A stretch of 64,000 nucleotides of DNA from Sphingomonas rubra (GCF_900115745.1 NZ_FOXP01000002.1:1-64000); one strand, 5' to 3'; shown: positions 40,472 to 49,945, counted from the stretch's first letter. Notes: a model not told the origin generated them from the letters alone. A program made the numbers and translations.

Positions 40472-41458
40472 ATGACCCGACGCTGGCTGTGGCCGGTCCT
40501 GATCCTGGCGCTGGTCGCCGCGCTGCTGCTCGGGGTTGGCGTCGGCAGCGCGAGCATTCCGCCGGCGCGGGCCTGGGCGGCGCTGATCGGGCATGGCGAC
40601 CCGGTGGAGCGCGCGATCCTGGTCGAGCTGCGGCTGCCGCGCGCGATCCTGGGACTCGGCGTCGGCGCAATGCTGGGCCTCGCCGGCGCCGCGTTGCAGG
40701 GATATCTGCGCAATCCGCTCGCCGAGCCGTCGGTGCTGGGCGCCTCCAACGGGGCGGCGCTGGGAGCGGTGGTGGCGCTCTATTTCGGGCTGGCCGCCCA
40801 GTACCCGGCGGCGCTGCCGCTGGTGGCGATCGCCGGCGCGCTGGCGGCGCTGGCGCTGTTGTTCGTCCTGGCCGGCCGGTCGGAGAGCGCGCTGACGCTG
40901 ATCCTGGCCGGCATCGCGGTGGCGACGCTGGCGGGGGCGGGGATCAGCCTGGCGCTGAACCTGTCGCCCAACCCGTTCGCAGCGATCGAGATCATGACGT
41001 GGCTGCTCGGCAGCCTGGAGGACCGGTCGTTCCGGCACGTGCTGCTGGCGCTGCCGTGCATCGCGATCGGCGTCGCGCTGCTGGCGGGACAGGGACGGGC
41101 GCTCGACGCGTTGACGCTGGGCGAGGACGGGGCGGCGGCGCTGGGCGTCGACCTGCGCCGCACGCGTGCGCGGCTGCTGCTGGGCACCGCGATCGGCGTT
41201 GGCGGGGCGGTGGCGGTGTCGGGATCGATCGGCTTCGTCGGGCTGATCGTGCCGCACCTCGTCCGCCCGCTGACCGATCGCAGCCCATCGGCGGTATTGT
41301 GGCCGAGCGCGGCGGCAGGTGCGGTGCTGCTGACCCTCGCCGACGTGGCGGTGCGGGTGATCCCGTCGACCAACGAGTTGAAGCTGGGCGTGGTCACCGC
41401 GTTCCTGGGCGTGCCGGTGTTCCTGGTCCACCTGATGCGGGAGCGGCGGCTGTGGTGA
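40472..41458 (+). CDS. btuC: FecCD/BtuC-type ABC permease
   Basis: 328 residues, about ten membrane helices. Family motifs: LRLPRAILGLGVGAMLGLAGAALQGYLRNPLAEPSVLGASNGAALGA near 50-95, GSIGFVGLIVPHLVRPL near 250-266, and ELKLGVVTAFLGVPVFLVHL at the C-terminus. Imports a metal complex across the inner membrane; the riboswitch and BtuB downstream favour cobalamin. Overlaps the ATPase start by four bases (GTGA). Confidence 0.93.
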   Translation: MTRRWLWPVLILALVAALLLGVGVGSASIPPARAWAALIGHGDPVERAILVELRLPRAILGLGVGAMLGLAGAALQGYLRNPLAEPSVLGASNGAALGAVVALYFGLAAQYPAALPLVAIAGALAALALLFVLAGRSESALTLILAGIAVATLAGAGISLALNLSPNPFAAIEIMTWLLGSLEDRSFRHVLLALPCIAIGVALLAGQGRALDALTLGEDGAAALGVDLRRTRARLLLGTAIGVGGAVAVSGSIGFVGLIVPHLVRPLTDRSPSAVLWPSAAAGAVLLTLADVAVRVIPSTNELKLGVVTAFLGVPVFLVHLMRERRLW

Positions 41459-42246
41459 GCGTGTCGGCGAGCGACCTGTCGGTGACGCTGGGCCGGCGCA
41501 CCGTGGTGCGCGGCGTTTCCGCGACGCTGAAGGCGGGCGCGCTGGTCGGTATCCTCGGCCCCAACGGGGCGGGCAAGTCCAGCCTGGTGCGCGCGCTGCT
41601 CGGCCTGCTGCCGCACGGGGGCGCGGTGTCGATCGACGGGGTGCCGCGCGCGTCGCTGTCGCGTGGCGAGATCGCGCGCCGTGTCGCCTATCTGCCGCAG
41701 GGGCAGCTGCTGCACTGGCCGGTGTCGGTGGAGCGGCTGGTGGCGCTCGGTCGGCTGCCGCATCTCGGCCCCTTCTCGCGGATCGGCGCCGCCGACCGCG
41801 CGGCGATCGACCGGGCGATGGCGCGCGCCGAGGTCGGCGCGCTGGCCGACCGCGTCGCCACCGAGCTGTCGGGCGGCGAGCGGGCGCGGGTGCTGCTCGC
41901 CCGCGCGCTGGCGGTGGAGGCACCGGTGCTGGTCGCCGACGAGCCGCTCGCCAGCCTGGACCCCGCCCACCAGATCGAGGGCATGGAGCTGCTGCGCGCC
42001 GAGGCGGACGCGGGCGGGCTGGTCGTCGCGGTGCTGCACGACCTGACGCTGGCCGCGCGTTTCTGCGACCGGGTGCTGGTGATGGCGGACGGCGCGCTGG
42101 TCGCCGACGGGCCGCCCGCGGCGGTGCTGACGCCGGCGTTGCTGGCGGAGGTCTATGGCATCACGGCCACAGTGACGGGCGGCGAACGACCGCTGCTGGT
42201 GCCGCTGGACCGCGTGCCGTTGACGGGGCGGTCGCCCCCCGCCTAA
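41455..42246 (+). CDS. btuD: BtuD-type ABC ATPase
   Basis: 263 residues from GTG 41455. Walker A GPNGAGKSS near 38-46, Q-loop LPQG, signature LSGGERARV, Walker B VLVADEP, and switch His in VLHDLTLAARFC. It is the energy-coupling part of the BtuCDF-type importer with the two neighbouring proteins. The cobalamin riboswitch begins about 15 bases after its stop. Confidence 0.93.
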   Translation: MSVSASDLSVTLGRRTVVRGVSATLKAGALVGILGPNGAGKSSLVRALLGLLPHGGAVSIDGVPRASLSRGEIARRVAYLPQGQLLHWPVSVERLVALGRLPHLGPFSRIGAADRAAIDRAMARAEVGALADRVATELSGGERARVLLARALAVEAPVLVADEPLASLDPAHQIEGMELLRAEADAGGLVVAVLHDLTLAARFCDRVLVMADGALVADGPPAAVLTPALLAEVYGITATVTGGERPLLVPLDRVPLTGRSPPA

Positions 42247-42259
42247 GGGCCGCGCCGCG

Positions 42260-42448
42260 ACAGGTTCCCCGGCAACGGGGATGAAAAGGGAACGGGGTTC
42301 GAGACCCCGGCTGCCCCTGCAACTGTGAGCGGCGAGCCAGCGTGCCACATGCCATTGGGGTTTCCCCGAGAAGGCGGCACGACGGGGTTCGGCAGGATCG
42401 CCCTGCCGGCCGGCATTGACCCGCGAGCCAGGAGACCTGCCCGTCGCG
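42260..42448 (+). ncRNA. Cobalamin (B12) riboswitch
   Basis: The B12 box GCCAGGAGACCTGCC at 42427-42441 is canonical, preceded by the core: AGGTTCCC near the start, ACTGTGAGCGG, and a GGGGTTT...CCCC arm. The element is about 190 bases and lies before the TonB-receptor gene. It represses when adenosylcobalamin is bound, in most bacteria by blocking translation or causing termination. It covers the non-coding gap between btuD and btuB. Confidence 0.93.
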
Positions 42449-42565
42449 GTCGTTCTTCGACCGGCCAGGGTGTGCCGGACGGACGGGGGTGAACCCGCGA
42501 AACGACGAACAACCACCGTCTCGAAGCCCAGGGCTTCGGGGCGCATCGTCATTTGGGGTTTATCA

Positions 42566-44560
42566 GTGAAGTATCTTCTTCTCGCCGGTATCGCGTCGAT
42601 CGCGCCGATATCCGTCCACGCCCAGGTCGCCACCGACGTGCAGGCGCCCGCACCCGACGCGGCCGCCCTGCCCGAGGCGCAGGAGGCGGGCGGCAGCAAC
42701 GCCGCCGAGCCGGGCACGATCGTCGTCACCGCCAACCGCGCGCCGACCGAGATCGACCGCGTCCCCGCCTCGATCACCGTGCTCGACAAGGCGGCGATCG
42801 ACCGCGCCGGGGATTTCGTCGTCTCCGACCTGCTGGTGCGCACGCCGGGCGTCACGCTGTCGCGCAACGGGGGCTACGGCACGCTGACCTCCCTGCGCAT
42901 CCGCGGCGCGGAGGCTGACCAGACGGTGGTGGTGGTCGACGGCGTCAAGATCAACGATCCGTCGTCGCCCGGCGGCGGTTACGATTTCAGCAAGCTGCTG
43001 GTCGGCGACGCGACGCGGATCGAGGTGCTGCGCGGCCCCCAGTCGATCCTGTGGGGCAGCCAGGCGATCGGCGGCGTCGTCAACGTGGTGACGCCGCTGG
43101 CCGACGCGCCGCTCGAAGGCAGCCTGGACGTCGAGGCGGGCAGCCGCGACACCGTCAGCGGCCGGGCCGCGGCGGGCGGGCGCACCGGCCCGCTCAGCTG
43201 GCGGATCGGCGCGCAGGCGTTCACCACCGACGGCATCTCCGCCTTTGACGAAGGTACGGAGCGCGACGGTTATTCCAACCGGTCGGTCGCGGGCCGCGCG
43301 CTGCTCGACCTGGCCGAGGGGATCAGCGCCGACCTGCGCGGCTATTACTCGGACGGGCGGGTCGATACCGACGGGTTCCTGACCGACAGCCTGGAATATG
43401 CGCGCAACCGCGAGTTCGTCGGCTATGCCGGCCTCAACGCCGCGCTATTCGACGGGCGGTTCCGCAATCGCTTCGGCTTCGGCTACACCGATACCGACCG
43501 CGACAGCTACAACCCGGCGCGCGCGCGCCCGCAGACGTTCGACGGCGTCGGCCGCAACGAGCGGTACGAGTATCAGGGCAGCGTCGGCATCCTATCCGGC
43601 ATCGACGCGGTGTTCGGCGCCGAGCATGAGGAAAGCCGCTTCCGCACCGTCTCGCCGCCGGCCAGCCTGGCGGTCGCGGTGCCGGCGGCGTCGCGCGCCA
43701 AGGCCGACATCACCAGCGTCTACGGCCAGCTCAACGCCGAGGTGGTGAGCGGGCTGACGCTGACCGGCGGCGTGCGCCATGACGATCACAGCCGCTTCGG
43801 CGGGCAGACGCTGTTCGCGGGCGGCGGCGTGTGGGCGCTGCCCACGGGCACGGTGATCCGGGCGAGCTATTCGGAGGGCTTCAAGGCGCCGACGCTGTAC
43901 CAGCTCTTTTCGGAGTTCGGGAACGAGGCGCTCGACGCCGAGCGGGCCAAGGGCTGGGAAGCGGGCGCGGAGCAGCGGTTCCTGGACGGCCGTGTCTCGA
44001 TCGGCGCGACCTATTTCGAGCGGCGGACGCGCGACCTCATCACCTTCGCCAGCTGCTTCGGCGCGGCGGCGGCGGCGGACCCGCTGTGCCGCACGCCGGG
44101 CACGGGCACGGCGCGCTTCGGCTATTACACCAATTTCGCGCGCGCCTTCGCCAAGGGCGTCGAGGCGGCGGGCCGCGTCGCGCTGTGGGACCGGGTGGCG
44201 ATCGACGGCAATTACAGCTGGACCTCGTCGGAGGATCGCTCGGCGGACTCGGCCGGGTTCGGCCGGCAGCTGCCGCGCCGTCCGCGCCACGCCTGGAACG
44301 TCGCGGCGAGCTACACCGTCCCCAACGCGCTGACGCTGAGCGCGGCGGCGCGCCATTCGGGCGCGACGTTCGACAACGCGTTCGATTTCACCCGGCTGTC
44401 GTCCTACACGCTGATCGACCTGCGCGGCGAGGTGCCGATCTCCGACACGGTGCGCCTGTTCGTGCGCGCGGAGAACCTGTTCGACGAGGATTACCGTACG
44501 GCCGCGGGCTTCGGCACGCTGGGGCGCAGCATCTATGCGGGGTTCCGCGGCAGGTTCTGA
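42566..44560 (+). CDS. btuB: TonB-dependent receptor, BtuB-like
   Basis: 664 residues from GTG 42566. Signal peptide (KYLLLAGIASIAPISVHA), plug domain with IVVTANRAPTEIDRVPASITVLDK near the TonB-box and VRTPGVTLSRNGGYGTLTSLRIRGAEADQTVVVVDGVKINDPS, LRGPQSILWGSQAIGGVVNVVTP, then the 22-strand barrel ending in RSIYAGFRGRF with the terminal aromatic Phe. Cobalamin import is supported by the riboswitch just upstream. The frame upstream of the GTG overlaps the riboswitch, so the inner start is preferred. Confidence 0.9.
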   Translation: MKYLLLAGIASIAPISVHAQVATDVQAPAPDAAALPEAQEAGGSNAAEPGTIVVTANRAPTEIDRVPASITVLDKAAIDRAGDFVVSDLLVRTPGVTLSRNGGYGTLTSLRIRGAEADQTVVVVDGVKINDPSSPGGGYDFSKLLVGDATRIEVLRGPQSILWGSQAIGGVVNVVTPLADAPLEGSLDVEAGSRDTVSGRAAAGGRTGPLSWRIGAQAFTTDGISAFDEGTERDGYSNRSVAGRALLDLAEGISADLRGYYSDGRVDTDGFLTDSLEYARNREFVGYAGLNAALFDGRFRNRFGFGYTDTDRDSYNPARARPQTFDGVGRNERYEYQGSVGILSGIDAVFGAEHEESRFRTVSPPASLAVAVPAASRAKADITSVYGQLNAEVVSGLTLTGGVRHDDHSRFGGQTLFAGGGVWALPTGTVIRASYSEGFKAPTLYQLFSEFGNEALDAERAKGWEAGAEQRFLDGRVSIGATYFERRTRDLITFASCFGAAAAADPLCRTPGTGTARFGYYTNFARAFAKGVEAAGRVALWDRVAIDGNYSWTSSEDRSADSAGFGRQLPRRPRHAWNVAASYTVPNALTLSAAARHSGATFDNAFDFTRLSSYTLIDLRGEVPISDTVRLFVRAENLFDEDYRTAAGFGTLGRSIYAGFRGRF

Positions 44561-44569
44561 CGGAAACAG

Positions 44570-44592
44570 CCCCTCCCCATTCGGGGGAGGGG
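44570..44592 (+). terminator. Hairpin terminator after btuB
   Basis: CCCCTCCCC-ATT-CGGGGGAGGGG followed by TGTTCTC, 9 bases after the btuB stop. It separates the B12 genes from the deaminase gene. Confidence 0.7.
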
Positions 44593-44651
44593 TGTTCTCG
44601 CGACCGGCGGCGGGGCATGACGCGCGGGACGGACCAGCGGGACGAGTGACC

Positions 44652-45653
44652 ATGACCGACTTCTTCAGCGCCATTCCCAAGGCCGAGCTGCACCTGCATA
44701 TCGAGGGCACGCTGGAGCCCGAGATGATGGTGGCGCTGGGCCAGCGCAATCGCGTCGCCATTCCGTTCGCCAGCGTCGAGGAGGTGCGCGCCGCCTACCG
44801 CTTCACCGACCTGCAGAGCTTCCTCGACATCTATTACGCGGGCGCGGCGGTGCTGCGCGAGGAGGAGGATTTCCACGACCTCGCTGCCGCCTATTTCGAC
44901 CGCGCGGCGGCGGACGGCGTCGTCCATGCCGAAATCTTTTTCGACCCGCAGACGCACACGCACCGCGGCATTCCGTTCGCGGTGGTGGTGCGCGGGCTGC
45001 TCTCGGCGATCGAGGGGGCGAAGGCGCGGCACGGCATGACCGTCGGCCTCATCATGAGCTACCTGCGCCACCTGGACGAGGAGGATGCCTTCGCCACGCT
45101 GGACCAGGCGGAGCCGTGGCTGGACCGGCTGGTCGGTGTCGGCCTCGATTCGTCGGAACTGGGCAACCCGCCCGCCAAATTCGCGCGCGTCTTCGCCGCC
45201 AGTCGCGAGCGCGGGCTGAGGCTGTGCGCGCATGCGGGCGAGGAGGGGCCGGCGGATTACGTGCGCGAGGCGCTGGACGTGTTGCGCGTCGACCGGATCG
45301 ATCATGGCAACCGCTGCCTGGACGATCCGCTGCTGGTCGCGCGGCTGGCGCGCGAGGCAATGACGCTGACGGTGTGTCCGCTGTCCAACGTGGCGCTGCG
45401 CAACGTCGCCAGCCTCGACGTGCATCCGATCGACCGGATGCTGAACGCGGGGCTGCGCGCGACCGTCCACTCGGACGACCCCGCCTATTTCGACGGCTAC
45501 GTCGCCGAGAACTACCGCGCCGTCGCCGCTGCGCGCGGGCTGTCGCGCGAACAGGTGGTGACGCTGGCGCGCAACAGCTTCCTGGGCGCGTTCCTGTCGG
45601 ACGAGGCGCTGGCCGGCCACCTGGCGCAGCTGGACGCCTTCGTGCGCGGCTGA
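44652..45653 (+). CDS. Adenosine/adenine deaminase
   Basis: 333 residues from ATG 44652. Metal-binding motif ELHLHIEGTLEPE, LRLCAHAGEEG, IDHGNR, and HSDDPAYF with the catalytic His and Asp residues. The wording HLHIEGTLEPE is that of the adenine-deaminase branch of the adenosine deaminase family (fungal Aah1-like) rather than E. coli Add (HRHLDG). Deaminates adenine or adenosine to hypoxanthine or inosine. The separation from btuB by a terminator suggests its own promoter. Confidence 0.9.
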   Translation: MTDFFSAIPKAELHLHIEGTLEPEMMVALGQRNRVAIPFASVEEVRAAYRFTDLQSFLDIYYAGAAVLREEEDFHDLAAAYFDRAAADGVVHAEIFFDPQTHTHRGIPFAVVVRGLLSAIEGAKARHGMTVGLIMSYLRHLDEEDAFATLDQAEPWLDRLVGVGLDSSELGNPPAKFARVFAASRERGLRLCAHAGEEGPADYVREALDVLRVDRIDHGNRCLDDPLLVARLAREAMTLTVCPLSNVALRNVASLDVHPIDRMLNAGLRATVHSDDPAYFDGYVAENYRAVAAARGLSREQVVTLARNSFLGAFLSDEALAGHLAQLDAFVRG

Positions 45654-45706
45654 CGGAACGGCGCGGCGCGCGCGCCGTTTGCGTCCCCGAACATCAGGAG
45701 CATCCC

Positions 45707-46132
45707 ATGACCAAGCGTTCCGCCACTGCCCAGTATCAGGGCCTCGGCAAGCCAGGCAAAGGCAGCGTCAGCACGCAATCGGGCGTGCTGTCCGACCAGC
45801 CCTACGGCTTCAACACCCGGTTCGAGGATCAGCCGGGCACCAACCCGGAGGAGCTGGTCGCCGCCGCGCACGCCAGCTGCTTCACCATGGCGCTCGCCTT
45901 CGCGCTGGCGAGCGAGGGATATAACGACGGCACGCTCGACACCAAGGCGGTGGTGACGCTGGACAAGGACGGCGACGGGTTCAAGGTGACCCGGTCGGAC
46001 CTGACGCTGACCGCCGAGGTGCCGGGCATCGGTGCCGACGATTTCGACCGTATCGCGAACGAGGCGAAGAAGAACTGCCCGATCTCCAAGCTGCTCACCG
46101 CGGAGATCACGCTGGAGCACAGCTTGCGCTGA
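45707..46132 (+). CDS. OsmC-family peroxiredoxin-like protein
   Basis: 141 residues from ATG 45707. Two conserved cysteines: AHASCFTMALAFALAS near 62 and KKNCPISKLL near 125, the OsmC pair. Also GTNPEELVAAAHA and the N-terminal helix. Thiol-dependent peroxide reduction, mainly of organic hydroperoxides. An AGGAG lies about 8 bases upstream. Confidence 0.92.
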   Translation: MTKRSATAQYQGLGKPGKGSVSTQSGVLSDQPYGFNTRFEDQPGTNPEELVAAAHASCFTMALAFALASEGYNDGTLDTKAVVTLDKDGDGFKVTRSDLTLTAEVPGIGADDFDRIANEAKKNCPISKLLTAEITLEHSLR

Positions 46133-46189
46133 GGCAACTTTCCGGGGCGATCGGACATTGGACGGTTATCATCCATCAGGAGATCGCCC

Positions 46190-46609
46190 ATGCGTTGCAC
46201 GTCCCTTGCCCTGATCGGCGCGGCGATGACCGCCGCCACGCTGACCGCCGGTTGTGCCGGCGGCGGCTATGGCGGCGATCCGCGTTACGCACGCTACGGC
46301 TCGTACGATTACAACCGGCCTGATCCGGCGTACGGCGGCTATTACGCCGATCGCTACTATGTCGACGGACCACGTTATCGCGAGCGCCGGCTCAGCCGCA
46401 ACGATCGCATCTATCGCGGCGAGAACGGGCGTTATTACTGCCGGCGCAACGACGGCACGACGGGGTTGCTCGTCGGTGCCGCGGCGGGCGGCGTGCTCGG
46501 CAACGTCATCGCGAGCGGCGGGTCGGAGACGCTGGGCACCTTGCTCGGCGCGGCCGGCGGCGCGCTCGCCGGACGGGCGATCGACCGCAACAATGTGCGG
46601 TGCCGCTGA
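46190..46609 (+). CDS. Glycine-zipper lipoprotein
   Basis: 139 residues. Signal peptide with lipobox (TLTAGC), then a Tyr/Arg/Gly/Asp-rich middle (YDYNRPDPAYGGYYADRYYVDG) and a glycine-zipper segment LLVGAAAGGVLGNVIASGG with LGTLLGAAGGALAGRAIDR. Similar to 17-kDa or rickettsial-type surface lipoproteins. Outer-membrane anchoring inferred. Confidence 0.85.
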   Translation: MRCTSLALIGAAMTAATLTAGCAGGGYGGDPRYARYGSYDYNRPDPAYGGYYADRYYVDGPRYRERRLSRNDRIYRGENGRYYCRRNDGTTGLLVGAAAGGVLGNVIASGGSETLGTLLGAAGGALAGRAIDRNNVRCR

Positions 46610-46623
46610 CGAAATGTAACGGC

Positions 46624-46662
46624 GGACCCGAGGCGGGGCGGCGCCCAGCCTCGGGTCCTTGT
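46624..46662 (+). terminator. Hairpin terminator after the glycine-zipper gene
   Basis: GGACCCGAGGC, 13-base loop, GCCTCGGGTCC followed by TTGTC, 15 bases after the stop. It may also serve the convergent small gene on the other strand. Confidence 0.7.
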
Positions 46663-46676
46663 CTCCCGTGTCGGCG

Positions 46677-46832
46677 TCAGGTCAGCGACGACTTGCGCGG
46701 GATCGTCTCTTCGGGAGGCGGCTGGTCGCGGTCGAGCTTGTCGCTGGGGCGGCGGGCGTCGCCCTGCTGCTGGTGCTCGGTTGAGAGATTGGGGCGGTCG
46801 GTTTCTTCGGTGGGCTTGATGGGATCGTCCAT
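46677..46832 (-). CDS. Small hydrophilic protein (51 aa)
   Basis: MDDPIKPTEETDRPNLSTEH, then QQQGDARRPS, DKLDRDQPPPEETIPRKSSL and T. Strongly polar, Pro/Asp/Glu-rich, with an AAGGAG ribosome site 7 bases upstream. The annotation is based on that site and on the lack of any frame in the opposite sense that makes sense. Unknown function, possibly stress-related and disordered. Confidence 0.55.
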   Translation of the reverse strand: MDDPIKPTEETDRPNLSTEHQQQGDARRPSDKLDRDQPPPEETIPRKSSLT

Positions 46833-46898
46833 GTGATGCTCCTTCCACCGCGGCCAACCGTTCGGATGGCCGCGGTGTTCCGCATCAGGAGCGACCGG

Positions 46899-49748
46899 TC
46901 ACGGGCGGCGCAGCGCGGGCGTGTTCAGGTCCAGCGCCGCCTCCGGGATCACCTCCATTTTGGGGTAGCGGGCGCGTAGCGGCTCGATGAACTGCTTGGC
47001 ATCGCCGACTACCACGATGCTCGCAGCCTTGGGGTCGAGCAGCGTGGCGGCAGCGGCCTGCGCGGTGCGCGGATCGACGCCCTCCACCTTGCCGGTGAAG
47101 CGCTGCAACTCGTCCAGCGCCACATTCTGGACGACGTAGCCGCCGAGAATGCCCGCAGTTCCCGACGTGGTCTCGATCGCGCGGCCGAAATTGCCGACCA
47201 GCACCGCCTTGCGGGTGTCGAGTTCCGCCATGGGCACGGGCTCGCTGCCCAGTCGTGCCATCTCGGCGGCGATCAACTGCACCACCTCGGGCGCGGTCGG
47301 GTTCTTGGTCTGCGTCCGCGCGACCACGTCGCCCGGCAGCCGCCCGGCCGAGACGCCGCTGCTCGCGCCGTAGGCGAGGCCCCGCTTGATCCGGATCTCC
47401 TGATTGAGCCGCGACGAGAAGCCGACGCCGAGCACCGCGTTGGCGACCGACAGCGGATAATAGCGCGGATCGGCGCGGGTGAGGCCCGGCCGCGCGACGA
47501 CGACGCCCGCCTGGCCGGCGGACGGCATGTCGACCACGATCACGCGCGGACTGGGGTTGGCGGCGGGCGCGACCGGCGGCGCGGGCGTGGCGGTCGCCTG
47601 CCAGCTGCCGAACTGCTTCTCGGCCAGTGCGCGCGCCGCGGCAGGCGTCACGTCGCCGACCAGCACCAGCGCAGCATGATCGGGCGACCAAGTGCGCGCA
47701 TAGGCGCCGACCACGTCGTCGCGGGTCAGCGCCTTGAGCGAGGCGGGGGTGCCATCGGCGGGTGCGCCGTAGGGACCGCTGCCGAACACCGCCCGGTCGG
47801 CGACCAGACCGGCGAGCTGCCCCGGATTCTTCAGCGCGACGGTGACGCTGTCGACGGCCTGGGTGCGCGCGCGCTCGATCTCGTCGGGCGCGAAGGCGGG
47901 CCGGCGCGCGACGTCGGCCATGATCGCGGCGGCGGCATCGAGCTGGTCCGACTTGACCGTCAGGTTGATCGTCGCGCCGTCATTGCCGGCATCGGCGCCG
48001 ATCGAGCCGCCGAGCTGCTCGACGGCGCGCGCGATCTCGGCGGCCGAGCGGGTGCGCGTGCCCTTGGTCAGCAGCTCGGCCGACATGCGCGAGGCACCGG
48101 CACGGCCCGCGGGATCGCTGGCCGCGCCGCCGGTCGCGACCAGCGTCGCGGTGACCAGCGGCAGGTCGTGCTGCTCGACGGTGATGACGCGCAGCCCGTT
48201 GGCGAGCCGCGCCTCCACAGGCTTTGGCAGGTTGACCGCCACCGGCCTGGCCGGTGGTGGCGGCAGCACGCGCTGCCCGGCAGGGGCGGGGGTGACGATC
48301 TCGATCCCCGCGGGCGCCCGCAGGTCGGCGACCTGCACGGTGGGCGCGATCGCGATGGCGTTCGCCGGCGCGCCGGCGGGCCGCTGCTCGAGGGGCAGGT
48401 AGCGGATCGTCGCCGACGCGTTCTCCGCGAGATATTTGCGAGCGACGCGCTGCACGTCGGCGGCGGTGACGCGGCCGATAGCGGCGATCTGCCGGTCGGC
48501 GGCACGCGGATCGCCGTCGACGATGACGGCGGCGGCGAGCGTCGAGCCCTTGTCTTCCGCCGTCTCGCGACCACGGATGGCGGCGGTCAGGATCTCGTTC
48601 TTGGCCTCGGCCAGCTCGGCGGCGCTGATCGGCCGGTCGCGGACGCGCGCGATCTCCCGGCGGAGCGCCGCCTCTCCGTCCGCCACCGATTTGCCGCCCG
48701 CCATGATCGCGTAGACGACGAAATTGCCGGTGCCCTGCTTGGTGTCGAGGAAGGTCGACGCCGATTGGGCGAGCTGGTCGCGATAGACCAGGCTCTCGTA
48801 CAGGCGCGAACTCTCACCCGTCGCCAGCACCGCGTTGAGCACGGTGATCGCGGCGATGTCCGGATCGCGATCGGGTGGCAGGTGCCAGCTCATCAGCACG
48901 GCCGGAAGCGGCGTGTTCGCCTCGTACACGGTGCGAACGACCGGCGTGGTGCGCGCGGGCTCGCGCACCGTTACCCGCGGGATCGGCGTGGAGGGGCGCT
49001 TTATCGGGCCGAAATACTGATCGACCCACGCGTTCAGCTGCGCCGGGTCGAAGTTGCCGGAGACGACGAGCACCGCATTGTCGGGGCGGTAATAAGTGGC
49101 GTGAAAGGCGCGCACGTCATCGATCTTCGCCGCTTCCAGATCCTCCAGGCTGCCGATGCCGGGACGGGCATAGGGATGCACGGTGTAGGCGAGTTCGGGA
49201 TAGTAGATCGACAGCAGCTTGCCATAGGGTTGGGCCAGGGTGCGCTGGCGCAGCTCCTCCTTCACCACGTCGCGTTCGGAGGCGAAGGATACCGGCTCGA
49301 CCACCAGGCTCGCCATCCGGTCGGCCTCCGCGAACAGCAGCCGTTGCAGGTGGTTGGCGGGAACCACCTCGAAATAATTGGTGTAATCGTCGTTGGTGGA
49401 GGCGTTGTTGTAGCCGCCCACGTCTTCGGTGAGGCGGTCGATCTGCTCCGGCACCAGGTTGCGCGTCGCCTTGAACATTAAATGCTCGAACATGTGCGCG
49501 AAGCCGGAACGGCCCTTGGGGTCGTCCTTTGAGCCGACGTCGTACCAGACCTGGACCGAGACGTTGGGCGTGCCTGTGTCGCGCAGGGCGTAGACGCGCA
49601 GGCCGTTCGCCAGCGTCCGCTCGGTAAAGGCGAGCGGCTTGACCGCGGTCGCTCCCGCAGCGGGCGCCGGGGCGGGGCGCGCCTGGGCGAAGGCCGTCGC
49701 GGGCGCGAGCAGCAGGGCGGACGCGAGCAGCGCCGAGCGGAAGGTCAT
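46899..49748 (-). CDS. M16 family zinc peptidase (two-domain)
   Basis: 949 residues from ATG 49748; a GTG two codons earlier overlaps the upstream stop. Signal peptide (FRSALLASALLLAPATAFA), so exported. First half has the zinc motif HMFEH (H85, E88, H89) and the downstream Glu in NNASTNDDYTNYFEVVPANH; second half (from about 520) repeats the fold without the zinc motif, as usual for these proteins. Degrades peptides in the periplasm. Last gene of the six-gene minus operon. Confidence 0.93.
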   Translation of the reverse strand: MTFRSALLASALLLAPATAFAQARPAPAPAAGATAVKPLAFTERTLANGLRVYALRDTGTPNVSVQVWYDVGSKDDPKGRSGFAHMFEHLMFKATRNLVPEQIDRLTEDVGGYNNASTNDDYTNYFEVVPANHLQRLLFAEADRMASLVVEPVSFASERDVVKEELRQRTLAQPYGKLLSIYYPELAYTVHPYARPGIGSLEDLEAAKIDDVRAFHATYYRPDNAVLVVSGNFDPAQLNAWVDQYFGPIKRPSTPIPRVTVREPARTTPVVRTVYEANTPLPAVLMSWHLPPDRDPDIAAITVLNAVLATGESSRLYESLVYRDQLAQSASTFLDTKQGTGNFVVYAIMAGGKSVADGEAALRREIARVRDRPISAAELAEAKNEILTAAIRGRETAEDKGSTLAAAVIVDGDPRAADRQIAAIGRVTAADVQRVARKYLAENASATIRYLPLEQRPAGAPANAIAIAPTVQVADLRAPAGIEIVTPAPAGQRVLPPPPARPVAVNLPKPVEARLANGLRVITVEQHDLPLVTATLVATGGAASDPAGRAGASRMSAELLTKGTRTRSAAEIARAVEQLGGSIGADAGNDGATINLTVKSDQLDAAAAIMADVARRPAFAPDEIERARTQAVDSVTVALKNPGQLAGLVADRAVFGSGPYGAPADGTPASLKALTRDDVVGAYARTWSPDHAALVLVGDVTPAAARALAEKQFGSWQATATPAPPVAPAANPSPRVIVVDMPSAGQAGVVVARPGLTRADPRYYPLSVANAVLGVGFSSRLNQEIRIKRGLAYGASSGVSAGRLPGDVVARTQTKNPTAPEVVQLIAAEMARLGSEPVPMAELDTRKAVLVGNFGRAIETTSGTAGILGGYVVQNVALDELQRFTGKVEGVDPRTAQAAAATLLDPKAASIVVVGDAKQFIEPLRARYPKMEVIPEAALDLNTPALRRP

Positions 49749-49750
49749 GG

Positions 49751-49945
49751 TCACTTGTCCTTGTTGCGGTTGGCGAACAGCACGGCGGCGGCGACCGCGG
49801 CGGACCCGATGCCGACGCCCAGCCCGATGCGGGCGATCGGCCAGCCCTTCGTCTTGTCGGCGACCGCCCCGGCGGCGGCCTCCGCCTGCGCCTTCATCGC
49901 GGCGGCGGCGGCGACGATCTCGTTGGGCTGGTCCTGCTCGGTCAT
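49751..49945 (-). CDS. Small single-helix membrane protein (64 aa)
   Basis: 64 residues: [20 protein letters not shown], a charged Ala-rich helix, then [25 protein letters not shown] as a C-terminal membrane segment and a Lys-rich end. Overlaps the tgt gene by four bases and ends two bases before the M16 ATG. Unknown; the context in a tgt-containing operon is common in sphingomonads. Confidence 0.8.
   Translation of the reverse strand: MTEQDQPNEIVAAAAAMKAQAEAAAGAVADKTKGWPIARIGLGVGIGSAAVAAAVLFANRNKDK

Noticed and set aside
40780-42867. 695-codon minus-strand frame across btuC, btuD and the riboswitch
   Set aside because: Covers two clear transport genes and the structured RNA on the other strand; low complexity.
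47676-49481. 601-codon plus-strand open frame opposite the M16 peptidase
   Set aside because: Shadow; the minus strand has HxxEH, signal peptide and operon overlaps.
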